From JANOSH01 sp031415695 (GTDB lineage Bacteria > Actinomycetota > Acidimicrobiia > Acidimicrobiales > Ilumatobacteraceae), in assembly GCA_031415695.1 (NCBI GenBank), contig JANOSH010000016.1, positions 104,161 through 168,160 on the forward strand: a DNA stretch of 64,000 bases, written 5' to 3'. Below, piece after piece: positions 1 through 7,348 of this stretch (the stretch's first letter is position 1; each line of letters begins with the position of its first letter). Under the pieces are notes generated by a model. The model had not been told where the DNA came from. It did no database searches and saw only the letters and a program-made list of their open reading frames with translations. Position numbers and translations under genes: made by a program.

Positions 1-42
1 CGTGAAATTTTCTCGTTTCGGCGGTGAGTTTGCCCCGCTCAT
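1..42 (-). CDS. Start of a truncated gene downstream of the DUF58 gene
   Basis: Only the first 14 codons lie in the window (MSGANSPPKRENFT). The ATG overlaps the TGA of the DUF58 gene in an ATGA arrangement, so it is the next gene of the same operon. In moxR-DUF58 operons the following gene is very often a membrane transglutaminase-like protein (TgpA type). That identity is inferred from context alone; nothing in 14 residues shows it. Confidence 0.45.
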   Translation of the reverse strand, partial: MSGANSPPKRENFT

Positions 43-1214
43 GCCGGTACCACCCTTCGACCCATGCGCACCGCTGCGCTCCATCGCTCGCTGAGTTCAC
101 CGGCATCGCCCAAGGCAATAACAGTCATTCGTTGTACCGAGGCGCGCTGCGGGGTTTGTCCGTTGTGCACCACAACGACAAGTTGGCGAAATCGATGAGC
201 CATGGCAGCGAGCGCTGCCAACTCGGTGCTGTCGACCCGGCCAAGCACTACAACACCCAAGCCGCCTTCGCCGGTTTGCCGCAATGTTTCAACCATCGAA
301 CGCAACGATGCCGACGGCCCTACGCAAACCGTGGCCAGCGTGGACATGAGGGCGTCTTCGTGACTGGACCCCGAGCCTGAGCCGGTGTCGAGGTCGGCCG
401 ACGTCAGGAGCCGAACGATATGGCGGTCGGCGAATGCCGAGGTGACAATGCTGGCCGCGGCTGACACGGCCCGTTCGAAACTCTCGGCATCGTGGGCACC
501 TACCCGCACGTCGAGTGCGACCGTGGTGCAGTCCTGCCAGGCTGATTCGTCTTGGCGAACAATCAGCTCGCCGGTGCGTGCGGTCGACTTCCAGTGGACT
601 CGGCGCAGGTCGTCGCCAAGTTGGTACGGTCGAAGCGAGAACGTCTCGTCGGCGGCGGGCGCGAGCCGGTTGACATTCATGGCCGAGCCGTGCGGGTCGA
701 GGTCGCCACCCATCCGAGGCATGCCGAGAGCCTCGACCTTCGGGAACACCAGAACATCGACCCGCTCTGCCGCAATAGCGCGTCGCCGAGCAATTCCGAA
801 TGGGTCGGTGAGTTCAAGCGTCAGAGGGCCGACCGATAACACCCCCCGATGATTGGTAGGCATCCGGTACGCGGCCTCGGCAGCCTTGTCGAGCCCGAGC
901 GGTGCGAGCTGTAATTGGGCGCCTCGCGTTCCGGCAACCGGGTCGGAGAGTTGCACTACCGGGGTCACGTTTCGTCCGACATTGGTAGCCACGATGGTTA
1001 CTCGCGCTACGTCGTCGGTGTGGATACGCGACGGTGAAACCGACCGGTGTAGTCGGATGCGGACCGTGGTCGAGCGTACCCAAAGTACGCAGACCACAAC
1101 CAACACGACGAGAGCGCCGGTGATAATCCACAGCTCCGCAATTGCGAACACGCGCGCAAATCCGGCGGCCACCAGTGCTCCCAGCAACGTGAGCCAACCC
1201 GACCGGGTAAGCAT
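39..1214 (-). CDS. DUF58 domain membrane protein
   Basis: A 391-residue protein with two N-terminal hydrophobic segments (about 7-21 and 28-45), a beta-rich middle part and the DUF58 signature YQLGDDLRRVHWKSTAR at residues 197-213, followed by a VWA-like C-terminal part. DUF58 proteins are encoded beside MoxR AAA+ ATPases and are thought to be their partners in assembling or maturing envelope or metal-dependent proteins; the exact role is unknown. The start ATG lies one base after the moxR stop and the end overlaps the next gene by four bases, so the three form one operon. Confidence 0.9.
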   Translation of the reverse strand: MLTRSGWLTLLGALVAAGFARVFAIAELWIITGALVVLVVVCVLWVRSTTVRIRLHRSVSPSRIHTDDVARVTIVATNVGRNVTPVVQLSDPVAGTRGAQLQLAPLGLDKAAEAAYRMPTNHRGVLSVGPLTLELTDPFGIARRRAIAAERVDVLVFPKVEALGMPRMGGDLDPHGSAMNVNRLAPAADETFSLRPYQLGDDLRRVHWKSTARTGELIVRQDESAWQDCTTVALDVRVGAHDAESFERAVSAAASIVTSAFADRHIVRLLTSADLDTGSGSGSSHEDALMSTLATVCVGPSASLRSMVETLRQTGEGGLGVVVLGRVDSTELAALAAMAHRFRQLVVVVHNGQTPQRASVQRMTVIALGDAGELSERWSAAVRMGRRVVPA

Positions 1215-1215
1215 G

Positions 1216-2196
1216 TCAGCCGGCGGTTGGTACCGGCACGGAAGCCAGAATGTCGGAGATCATGCTGCTGTTGGCACCGCTTCGATTCGTAGCACTACCG
1301 AGCCCGAGCCGGTGACCGAGTACTGGTTCGGCCAAGGCTTTAACATCGTCGGGCGTGACGTATCCTCGCCCGGAGGCAGCCGCTCGCGCCCGGCTGGCGC
1401 GCAGCAACGACAAGGTTGCCCTTGGCGACATGCCAAGCGCTAGCCCCGAATGTCGGCGGGTGGCCGAGGCGATGTCGACGAGGTAGGCCTTCAGGGCTGG
1501 AGCAACGTGAACGCCCTTCACTGCGGTGACCATCGCTCGCACCTGGGCCAACGATGCAACCGGCTGCAGGTTGGCCATGACACGGCTATCGGCATGTGTG
1601 TCGAGAATGTCGAGCTCGGCCTGACGGTCGGGATAGCCGAGCGAAACACGCATCAAGAATCGGTCGAGTTGGCTCTCAGGCAGCGGATAGGTGCCTTCGT
1701 GTTCGATGGGATTTTGGGTGGCGATCACGAGGAACGGCTGCTCCAACGTATGGGTTTCCCCGTCGACGGTAACTTGCCCTTCCTCCATTGCTTCGAGGAG
1801 CGCTGATTGCGTCTTGGGTGATGCCCGGTTGATCTCGTCGGCTAGCACGATGTTGGCGAAAACCGGACCGGGTCGAAACTCGAACTGTTCGGAATTGCGA
1901 TTCCAGACGCTCACACCGACTACGTCGGTTGGCAAAACATCGGGTGTGAACTGCACACGCTTCCAGCCGGCATTTACCGACCCTGCAATAGCTTTTGCCA
2001 GGCTGGTTTTGCCAACACCTGGCACGTCTTCGAGCAAAAGGTGCCCTTCGGCCAACAGACAAATCAGGGCCAATTCTATGACTTCAGGTTTACCGCGAAC
2101 CACCTGCCCGACATTGGTGACTATGGCGCTAAAAAGGTCTCCAAAAGAAACCGAGGCGTCAGGGGCGGGTCCGTTGTTCGAGGCTAGAGCCGTCAC
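1216..2196 (-). CDS. MoxR-family AAA+ ATPase
   Basis: A 326-residue AAA+ ATPase. Walker A GVGKTSLA is at residues 60-67 and Walker B with the MoxR-typical extension (LADEINRASPKTQ) at about 118-130; an AAA lid domain follows. MoxR proteins act as chaperone-like ATPases with DUF58/VWA partners, and the DUF58 gene follows directly. The start is GTG at 2196. A TAGCCT hexamer 8 bases upstream (2205-2210, minus strand) could be its -10 element, giving a nearly leaderless mRNA. It is divergent from the acyl-CoA dehydrogenase gene. Confidence 0.92.
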   Translation of the reverse strand: MTALASNNGPAPDASVSFGDLFSAIVTNVGQVVRGKPEVIELALICLLAEGHLLLEDVPGVGKTSLAKAIAGSVNAGWKRVQFTPDVLPTDVVGVSVWNRNSEQFEFRPGPVFANIVLADEINRASPKTQSALLEAMEEGQVTVDGETHTLEQPFLVIATQNPIEHEGTYPLPESQLDRFLMRVSLGYPDRQAELDILDTHADSRVMANLQPVASLAQVRAMVTAVKGVHVAPALKAYLVDIASATRRHSGLALGMSPRATLSLLRASRARAAASGRGYVTPDDVKALAEPVLGHRLGLGSATNRSGANSSMISDILASVPVPTAG

Positions 2197-2268
2197 AACC
2201 CAGCAGGCTAGGCGACTGAACCGAACTCATGGTGTCGCCCACTTGCAACACGACTGGTTACCAGCCGG

Positions 2269-2274
2269 TACGAT
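2269..2274 (+). promoter_or_regulatory. -10 element, leaderless promoter of the acyl-CoA dehydrogenase gene
   Basis: TACGAT followed by 6 bases and then the ATG at 2281. With normal -10 geometry the transcript would start on the ATG itself. A TTGCAA lies at 2243-2248 but 20 bases from the -10, so it is a doubtful -35. Confidence 0.6.
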
Positions 2275-2280
2275 CACGTC

Positions 2281-3501
2281 ATGGAACCGTTCTTCAGTGA
2301 CGAAGCCGAAGCATTTCGCGAGAAGACCCAAGCATTTCTCGCCGAACACTTGCCTGCCGACTGGGTCGGGATTGGTAAGGTCGACCATGACGACGTTAAC
2401 GCGTGGACCCTCAACTGGCGCAGCATTCTTCACAAGAACGAATTGCTTGCCCCCGGATGGCCGAAAGAATATGGCGGTGGTGGCCTGAGTCCCGTCGAAC
2501 AGGTCATCATCGCCGAGGAATTCACGAAAGCCGGAGTCCCAACTGGAGGTTCCAACGATGCGTTCGGTATTGGCATGCTCGGAAACACGCTTCTCCAGTG
2601 GGGTTCCGAGGAACAAAAATCCCACTACATCCCACGAATTTTGTCGAACGACGACGTGTGGTGCCAGGGGTATTCCGAACCCAACGCTGGCTCGGACCTT
2701 GGCAGCCTTGGCTGTCGCGCTGTACTCGACGGCGACCAGTGGATCATTAATGGTCAAAAGATTTGGACCTCGGCCGGGCATCTCGCCGATCACATATTCC
2801 TCCTGACCCGTACCGATACCGATGCGCCCAAGCACAAGGGCATAACATTCCTCCTCGTCGACATGCGACAACCCGGTGTCGAGGTGCGGCCCATCAAAAT
2901 GATCTCGGGCGACAGCGAGTTCAACGAGGTGTTCTTTACCGACGCTGTCTGCGCCAAAGAAAACGTCGTCGGGGGAGTCAACAACGGCTGGGCGGTTGCC
3001 ATGACTCTGCTCGGATACGAGCGCGGCGAAGCAGCCGCCACTGTGCCGGTACGTTTCCGGGCTGAACTCGACCGCCTTGTCGCCATGGCTGTCGAGCGCG
3101 GTGTCAACAACGATCCGGTCATCCGTCAGCGGCTGGCATGGTGTCACTCGAAGGTCGAGATCATGCGATTCCTGGGTATGCGCACACTTTCCAAGTTTCT
3201 TGCCGGGCATCACCCAGGCCCCGATGGCTCGACGTTTAAGCTCTACTGGAGCGAATATCACCGAGTCGTCACCGAGCTAGCGGTCGACATTCTTGGCCCG
3301 GACGCCATGGTCATCGACGGGCGCCCACCGTCGAGCGCCTTCCAAACCGACGACGTTGGTGCGCCCAACTCGTCGGGCTCGTGGGGCAACGTGTTCCTCA
3401 ACGCTCGTGCCGGCACCATCTACGCGGGTACCAGCCAGATTCAGCGAAACATCATTGGTGAAATGGTTCTGGGTCTGCCCAAAGAGCCCATCGCCAAGTA
3501 A
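2281..3501 (+). CDS. Acyl-CoA dehydrogenase
   Basis: A 406-residue flavoprotein of the acyl-CoA dehydrogenase family, which introduces the alpha-beta double bond into acyl-CoA thioesters using FAD and electron-transfer flavoprotein. The N-terminal helical domain, the central part with GYSEPNAGSDL and WTSAGHLADH (the usual FAD/substrate loop region) and the C-terminal helical domain ending with YAGTSQIQRNIIGE are all present at normal length. The substrate cannot be read from sequence. It is first in a plus-strand group with a predicted leaderless mRNA, and its stop overlaps the next start by one base (TAATG). Confidence 0.93.
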   Translation: MEPFFSDEAEAFREKTQAFLAEHLPADWVGIGKVDHDDVNAWTLNWRSILHKNELLAPGWPKEYGGGGLSPVEQVIIAEEFTKAGVPTGGSNDAFGIGMLGNTLLQWGSEEQKSHYIPRILSNDDVWCQGYSEPNAGSDLGSLGCRAVLDGDQWIINGQKIWTSAGHLADHIFLLTRTDTDAPKHKGITFLLVDMRQPGVEVRPIKMISGDSEFNEVFFTDAVCAKENVVGGVNNGWAVAMTLLGYERGEAAATVPVRFRAELDRLVAMAVERGVNNDPVIRQRLAWCHSKVEIMRFLGMRTLSKFLAGHHPGPDGSTFKLYWSEYHRVVTELAVDILGPDAMVIDGRPPSSAFQTDDVGAPNSSGSWGNVFLNARAGTIYAGTSQIQRNIIGEMVLGLPKEPIAK

Positions 3502-3731
3502 TGGTTACCGCGGCAGTCGTGTGGGCTGTGGTGCGGCGACCTGGCCTGTGGCGGGCCGCCCTTCGGCTCGCTCCCGCGCGCTGGTGGTTGCGTCACCCGT
3601 ATCTCCCTGTGCCCGAGGCTGGTTATCTGCAGTTTCGGGCGATCACGCACACGGGAACCACCGACGGCATCGCTCCGGCCGACCTGGTGCAGTATTTGCG
3701 TTGGTCGCGCAATTACCTGCGCGGGCGCTAG
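3501..3731 (+). CDS. Small protein of unknown function
   Basis: A 76-residue, Arg- and Trp-rich protein. Its ATG overlaps the preceding stop (TAATG), which supports it as a real, translationally coupled gene. The N-terminal half (VVWAVVRRPGLWRAALRLAP) could form an amphipathic or membrane-associated helix; the C-terminal half ends QYLRWSRNYLRGR. No recognised domain. Small proteins of this look occur in other actinobacteria, but I cannot assign a function. Confidence 0.7.
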   Translation: MVTAAVVWAVVRRPGLWRAALRLAPARWWLRHPYLPVPEAGYLQFRAITHTGTTDGIAPADLVQYLRWSRNYLRGR

Positions 3732-3752
3732 TTGAACCGGTATTGTGTGCAA

Positions 3753-3794
3753 ATGTTCGGCGGTAGGCGCAAACCGGGTTGCAGGAACGCTTAG
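3753..3794 (+). CDS. Possible 13-codon leader ORF before the HNH gene
   Basis: ATG at 3753 sits exactly 6 bases after a TATTGT hexamer (3741-3746), the same spacing seen at the leaderless starts elsewhere in the window. It reads MFGGRRKPGCRNA and stops 2 bases before the HNH start at 3797. It could be a leaderless coupling peptide, or simply the 5' untranslated stretch of the HNH mRNA. Confidence 0.25.
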   Translation: MFGGRRKPGCRNA

Positions 3795-3796
3795 CC

Positions 3797-4294
3797 ATGT
3801 CAGGGGCTCTCGTGCTGAATGCCACGTACGAGCCCCTTGGTGTAGTTGCCACACGGCGAGCGCTGTGTTTGGTTCTGGCCGGTCGTGCCGACATGCTTGA
3901 TCACGACGGCGGCCTTGTGCGGTCCGAGCGTGCAGTGTTTGCGTCGCCGTCGGTTATCCGGTTGCGTAAGGTTGTTCGCGTGCCGTACCGATGTCGAACA
4001 TCACTGTCGCGGCGTGCATTGTTTCTTCGCGACGAGCACTGCTGCCAGTACTGCGGTGATCACGCCGACTCTGTCGATCATGTGGTACCTCGCAGTCGCG
4101 GTGGTCGCAACGAGTGGGAGAACCTGGTGGCAGCGTGTCGTCCGTGCAACCTGCGCAAACGAGATCGTACCCCCGAGGAAGCAAACATGGCGCTCGCCCG
4201 CCTGCCGGTTCAGCCTCGAGAGAGTTCGTGGGTGTCATTGAGTGTGGCATGTGTTCCCGACGCGTGGAAGCCCTATCTGGCCGTTGCATCGTGA
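3797..4294 (+). CDS. HNH endonuclease family protein
   Basis: A 165-residue protein that opens with the common ALVLNATYEPL sequence of a widespread HNH family. The zinc/HNH core reads CQYCGDHADSVDHVVPRS and then ENLVAACRPCNLRKRDR, so both CxxC pairs and the DH and N positions are present. The family is common in actinobacteria and cyanobacteria as a stand-alone gene; its substrate is unknown. The start was set at ATG 3797, with AGGA about 10 bases upstream; an in-frame TTG at 3779 is less likely. It overlaps the next gene by four bases (GTGA). Confidence 0.85.
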   Translation: MSGALVLNATYEPLGVVATRRALCLVLAGRADMLDHDGGLVRSERAVFASPSVIRLRKVVRVPYRCRTSLSRRALFLRDEHCCQYCGDHADSVDHVVPRSRGGRNEWENLVAACRPCNLRKRDRTPEEANMALARLPVQPRESSWVSLSVACVPDAWKPYLAVAS

Positions 4295-4950
4295 CGTCCC
4301 ACGCACGTGGGGGTTGGCTGTTCGAGCGTCGGTCGGGCACCGCTCAGGCACTCCACGACATTGTTGAAAATCCAGCGAGGCTCGTTCGACGCTGCGACGT
4401 GACCGGTCCCGCTCTGGTGCTCGGCTCTACACAGTCAGACACCATTGTCGACCCGCTGCGTCTTCATTCAACAGAATTGGCGCGTCGGCGAAGCGGTGGG
4501 GGATTGGTGCCGCTACACCCCGATGCGTCGGTATGGATCGATGTGATCGTGCCGTTTGGCGATCCGCTGTGGCAGGTCGATATCGGGCGGTCCTTCGAGT
4601 GGCTCGGCGACCTTTTCGCCCGGGTCGTTGGTGGTGGTTCCGAGCCGCATCGCGGCGCGCTCGTGGCGGCCGACGGATCGAACCTCGTTTGTTTTCTCGG
4701 CACGGGGCCTGGCGAGTTGGTCAGCGACGGACGCAAGTTGGTGGGTGTCAGCCAGCGGCGTACTCGCGAATGGTGCCGATTCCAATGTGTTGCCTACATG
4801 GCACCGATTCATGCACTTGTTGTTGACGCGTTGGTCATCGACGAGTCCCGACGCTCAGCGCTGGCGGCCCAGTGTGATTCGCGTGTTGGCGTCGTCGAGA
4901 TGTCGGCCGACGATTTCTGGCTAGGCGTCGTCGGTGCGCTGAGCACCTAA
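4291..4950 (+). CDS. Lipoate-protein ligase-like (BPL/LplA fold) protein
   Basis: A 219-residue protein with the LplA/biotin-ligase-like order of motifs: VLGSTQSDT near residue 37, RRRSGGGLVPLHPDASVWID (the GG loop that closes over the acyl-adenylate) and KLVGVSQRRTREWCRFQC (the Lys expected to contact lipoyl-AMP). It may ligate or transfer lipoate or octanoate to carrier domains, but no lipoylated enzyme genes are nearby and the protein is shorter than LplA. The GTG start overlaps the HNH stop (GTGA), so the two are co-expressed. Confidence 0.72.
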   Translation: MTSHARGGWLFERRSGTAQALHDIVENPARLVRRCDVTGPALVLGSTQSDTIVDPLRLHSTELARRRSGGGLVPLHPDASVWIDVIVPFGDPLWQVDIGRSFEWLGDLFARVVGGGSEPHRGALVAADGSNLVCFLGTGPGELVSDGRKLVGVSQRRTREWCRFQCVAYMAPIHALVVDALVIDESRRSALAAQCDSRVGVVEMSADDFWLGVVGALST

Positions 4951-4952
4951 CG

Positions 4953-5046
4953 CTCGGGCGAACCCCACCCACTCGGGTGAACCCCACCCACTCGGGTGAA
5001 CCCCACCCACTCGGGCGAACCCCACCCACTCGGGCGAACCCCACCC
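4953..5046. repeat. Five-copy 19-bp tandem repeat
   Basis: Five head-to-tail copies of CTCGGGYGAACCCCACCCA begin at 4953, 4972, 4991, 5010 and 5029 (the last lacks its final base). The only variation is C or T at unit position 7 (C,T,T,C,C). It starts two bases after the lipoate-ligase-like stop. The unit is not a multiple of 3, so it is not a protein repeat. It is part of the 333-base non-coding gap before mraZ. Confidence 0.95.
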
Positions 5047-5054
5047 GTGAGCCC

Positions 5055-5105
5055 TCAGAGTCGAAACTGTCGGCAGTCGCGGGCACCTTTTCGACTCTGA
5101 GTCGA
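5055..5105. repeat. Inverted repeat with two mutually exclusive pairings
   Basis: TCAGAGTCGAAA (5055-5066) is exactly complementary to TTTCGACTCTGA (5089-5100) across a 22-base loop. The second arm also belongs to a perfect odd palindrome TCGACTC-T-GAGTCGA (5091-5105). The three related half-sites could be a protein-binding site or alternative hairpins between the upstream genes and mraZ. There is no T-run, so it is not a classical terminator. Confidence 0.7.
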
Positions 5106-5164
5106 GATCTGGCGGGTTTCCCGAGGCTGTCGGACCTGGGTCGAATGGCCGGTTGTGGCGCGAT

Positions 5165-5223
5165 GTGGTGGAAAGTGGGTTGACGAGGGGAGAAGTGAGG
5201 GGTACGGTGGGGTTCCAGTGGGG
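5165..5223 (+). promoter_or_regulatory. mraZ promoter embedded in a MraZ-type operator
   Basis: A good housekeeping promoter is visible: -35 TTGACG at 5180-5185, a 17-base spacer and -10 TACGGT at 5203-5208, giving a start near 5215. Over it lie G(T/A)GG-type boxes at about 5165, 5175, 5185, 5195, 5207 and 5218, i.e. every 10-11 bases on one helix face. MraZ is known to autoregulate by binding short GTGG/TGGG direct repeats with 10-bp period, so this reads as its operator for the whole dcw operon. Six boxes is more than the three or four usually described. Confidence 0.75.
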
Positions 5224-5283
5224 AACGCCCCCATGCCGACGCAGGCAGGCAGCCCCTCGGGGACGGCAAGGAGAAGTAGTCGA

Positions 5284-5694
5284 GTGTTCGTTGGACGGCA
5301 CGAGCGTCAGCTCGATCCCAAGGGCCGTGTGGCTCTGCCGTCAGCTTTTCGCCCGCGTTTCGAACCGTCCTGCTTTCTTGCGTTTGGAAACGATGGATGC
5401 CTCGACGTCTTCACCCATGAAGATTTCGAAAACATGGCCCAAGAAGCCACCGACAAGATGAAACGGGGCGAGCTCAGCCGGGATGCCTGGCGAGCGCTCG
5501 CCCACAACACCTTCGAAGTGCCGGTGGATGGACAGGGCCGAATCAATGTGGATCGAGACCTACGCGAGTTCGCCGGGCTTGAGGTTGAAACCAAAGTGAT
5601 TGTCGCTGGGTCATTCGACCGAGTCGAAATCTGGAATCAAGAACTCTACGGCAACCTGCGTGATCGTGGAGCCTTAGAGCTCAGAGGCTCGTAG
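5284..5694 (+). CDS. mraZ: Transcriptional regulator MraZ
   Basis: A 136-residue protein with two SpoVT/AbrB-like half domains: FVGRHERQLDPKGRVALPSAFR at the N-terminus and VPVDGQGRINVDRDLREFAG after about residue 75. MraZ forms ring-shaped oligomers that bind repeats in its own promoter and repress the dcw operon. The start is GTG at 5284, chosen because MraZ proteins begin with this M-F-x-G sequence; AAGGAG lies at 5268-5273. It is the first gene of the dcw cluster, with its operator about 60 bases upstream. Confidence 0.95.
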   Translation: MFVGRHERQLDPKGRVALPSAFRPRFEPSCFLAFGNDGCLDVFTHEDFENMAQEATDKMKRGELSRDAWRALAHNTFEVPVDGQGRINVDRDLREFAGLEVETKVIVAGSFDRVEIWNQELYGNLRDRGALELRGS

Positions 5695-5745
5695 CTAACA
5701 GACCAGGAAAGGAGAGTCGAGGAATTCGAACAACACGCTGTGTGA

Positions 5746-5866
5746 ATCGCTCATCTGCAGTCTTCCGGACGGCAAGATGGACAGCCCCAACTCCGCCCGC
5801 TCCCGTCTCGTCAGTCGGGGAGACATCCCGACGACAACGCCGGCCGGAGGGCTGCAGATGAGCGAT
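5746..5866 (+). promoter_or_regulatory. Long leader hairpin covering the rsmH ribosome site and start codon
   Basis: ATCGCTCATCTGCAG (5746-5760) is perfectly complementary to 5852-5866, which contains the rsmH ATG (5858). Pairing continues from 5761-5768 to 5844-5851 with two G-U pairs, so RNA would form an unbroken 23-bp helix that buries the GGAGG (5846-5850) and the ATG. The loop holds a further 6-bp hairpin (GTCGGG/CCCGAC, about 5814-5832). A GTG-initiated frame of 39 codons (5742-5861) runs through the helix and ends in the ATGA overlap with rsmH. Translation-coupled unmasking of rsmH is a natural reading but is inference. Confidence 0.6.
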
Positions 5867-6862
5867 AACGAAGACACAGAGCGGACAGGTTCCCAAACCG
5901 AAACGACCACCGGCGGATTTCATCATCTGCCGGTGATGGTGGAAGAAATAGTGGAACTTGTTCTCCCGGTGCCGCCTGGGACAATTGTTGACGCCACCCT
6001 TGGAGGGGGCGGGCATTCCGCCCGTTTACTGCAAGCTCGGCCAGACTGTCGTCTAGTCGGCATCGACCGAGATCAGCACGCCCTCGCCGCTGCCGGCGAC
6101 CGGCTAGCCGAGTTCGGGGACAGGGTCCGCCTAGTACACAGCCGGTTCGACAACCTTGCCAAGATCATGACCGATCTACAGGTGAACGACGTCAGCGCGG
6201 TGGTATTCGATCTTGGAGTCTCCTCACCGCAGCTCGACCGTGCCGATCGTGGCTTTTCGTACCGTAATGATGGCCCACTCGACATGCGCATGGACACGAC
6301 CCGGTCGTGGGCAGCGACCGATGTCGTCAACGGCTACGAGGTCAGCGAACTCGCCGAGGTGCTGCGCGTAAATGGTGACGAGCGTTTCGCCGACCGTATT
6401 GCACGGGCCATTGTGGCGAACCGGCCGATCGAATCAACCGCTCAGCTTGCGTCGGTTGTTCGCGATGCCATTCCTGCCGCAGCGCGACGTAAAGGCGGGC
6501 ATCCAGCCAAGCGCACGTTCCAAGCGATCCGCATCGAAGTCAACGACGAACTGTCGCTACTTCCTGCCGCGGTCGACGCTGCCATCGCTGTTACCCAACC
6601 GGGTGGCCGTGTCCTTGCGCTCTCCTATCACTCGGGCGAGGACCGAATCCTCAAAGAACGCTTCCGTCTGGCCTCCACCGGTGGATGCGCTTGCCCGCCG
6701 CAACTTCCGTGCGTTTGCGACGCGGTGCAAACCGTTCGGGTGGTTCGCCCCATGACCCGTCGTCCTTCCGCCAGCGAACTTGCTCGCAACCGCCGAGCTG
6801 AATCGGCGCGCCTTCGAGTTGTTGAACGTATCGGTTCGTTCGTCCGTCCGGCAGCGGGCTGA
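5858..6862 (+). CDS. rsmH: 16S rRNA (cytosine-1402 N4)-methyltransferase
   Basis: A 334-residue SAM-dependent methyltransferase (formerly MraW) that N4-methylates C1402 in the ribosomal P site. It shows HLPVMVEEIVELV, the SAM loop DATLGGGGHSARLL, VFDLGVSSPQLD, FQAIRIEVNDEL and YHSGEDRILKERF in the expected order, plus the Cys-containing CACPPQLPCVC segment near the C-terminus. ATG 5858 has GGAGG seven bases upstream; an in-frame ATG at 5777 would add 27 residues without a good ribosome site. The start region lies inside a long predicted hairpin. Confidence 0.96.
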   Translation: MSDNEDTERTGSQTETTTGGFHHLPVMVEEIVELVLPVPPGTIVDATLGGGGHSARLLQARPDCRLVGIDRDQHALAAAGDRLAEFGDRVRLVHSRFDNLAKIMTDLQVNDVSAVVFDLGVSSPQLDRADRGFSYRNDGPLDMRMDTTRSWAATDVVNGYEVSELAEVLRVNGDERFADRIARAIVANRPIESTAQLASVVRDAIPAAARRKGGHPAKRTFQAIRIEVNDELSLLPAAVDAAIAVTQPGGRVLALSYHSGEDRILKERFRLASTGGCACPPQLPCVCDAVQTVRVVRPMTRRPSASELARNRRAESARLRVVERIGSFVRPAAG

Positions 6863-6866
6863 ACAC

Positions 6867-7346
6867 GTGGCTACTAGCCAGCACTCGCATCAGGTGCCAC
6901 TCGCCGATGTGGCTGTGGCACCTCGCCGCGAACGGCCTCGGCCTCAACTGTCGATTGTTCCCGACGCGGTACGCCGACGACGTCGCGCTGGAGTTCTGGC
7001 GAGTGTGTTGTTCGGGCTGTTATTCACTGCAATGGTGAGCCTTGTTGCGTTCCAAGCCCAACTAGCTGCTAACCAGCTACAGCTCGACCAGGTCGAAAAA
7101 GACATAAGGGACTCGCAGCTGCGTTTCGACCGGAACCGCCTGCAATTGGCGCTTGCCCAATCTCCGCAGGTCATTCTGGAACGGGCCTCGGCCCTTGGAA
7201 TGGTTGACGCTGGCCGAACCACCTATGCCTCATCAACTCCCGACGCCGTGACGGCGGTGCTCAAATCGGTTGGTGCGCAAGCGGCAGAGGGTGTCTCACA
7301 AACGCGGGCCGATTGGTCGGAGTTCAAGAGAATCATGGGCTCGTAG
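6867..7346 (+). CDS. ftsL: Cell division protein FtsL-like
   Basis: A 159-residue bitopic protein: a basic cytoplasmic N-terminus (about 1-40), one transmembrane helix (about 41-62) and an extracytoplasmic coiled-coil stretch (about 65-95, LQLDQVEKDIRDSQLRFDRN). Size, topology and position between rsmH and ftsI identify it as FtsL, the partner of FtsB/FtsQ in the divisome; sequence similarity within this family is always weak. The GTG start lies four bases after the rsmH stop with no clear ribosome site, suggesting coupling. Confidence 0.82.
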   Translation: MATSQHSHQVPLADVAVAPRRERPRPQLSIVPDAVRRRRRAGVLASVLFGLLFTAMVSLVAFQAQLAANQLQLDQVEKDIRDSQLRFDRNRLQLALAQSPQVILERASALGMVDAGRTTYASSTPDAVTAVLKSVGAQAAEGVSQTRADWSEFKRIMGS

Positions 7347-7348
7347 CG

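Noticed and set aside
2227..3261. A 344-residue minus-strand frame across the acyl-CoA dehydrogenase gene.
   Set aside because: Shadow frame of a clearly conserved plus-strand enzyme. Similar long antisense frames at 10866-11786, 18848-19693, 29825-30760 and 50996-52273 were rejected for the same reason.
4953..5046. A CRISPR-like array.
   Set aside because: The units abut one another with no spacers and are only 19 bases long; it is a simple tandem repeat.
5777..5857. Longer rsmH starting at ATG 5777.
   Set aside because: No ribosome site precedes it and the 27 extra residues are not family-like; ATG 5858 has GGAGG at good distance. It cannot be ruled out completely because the region is structured.
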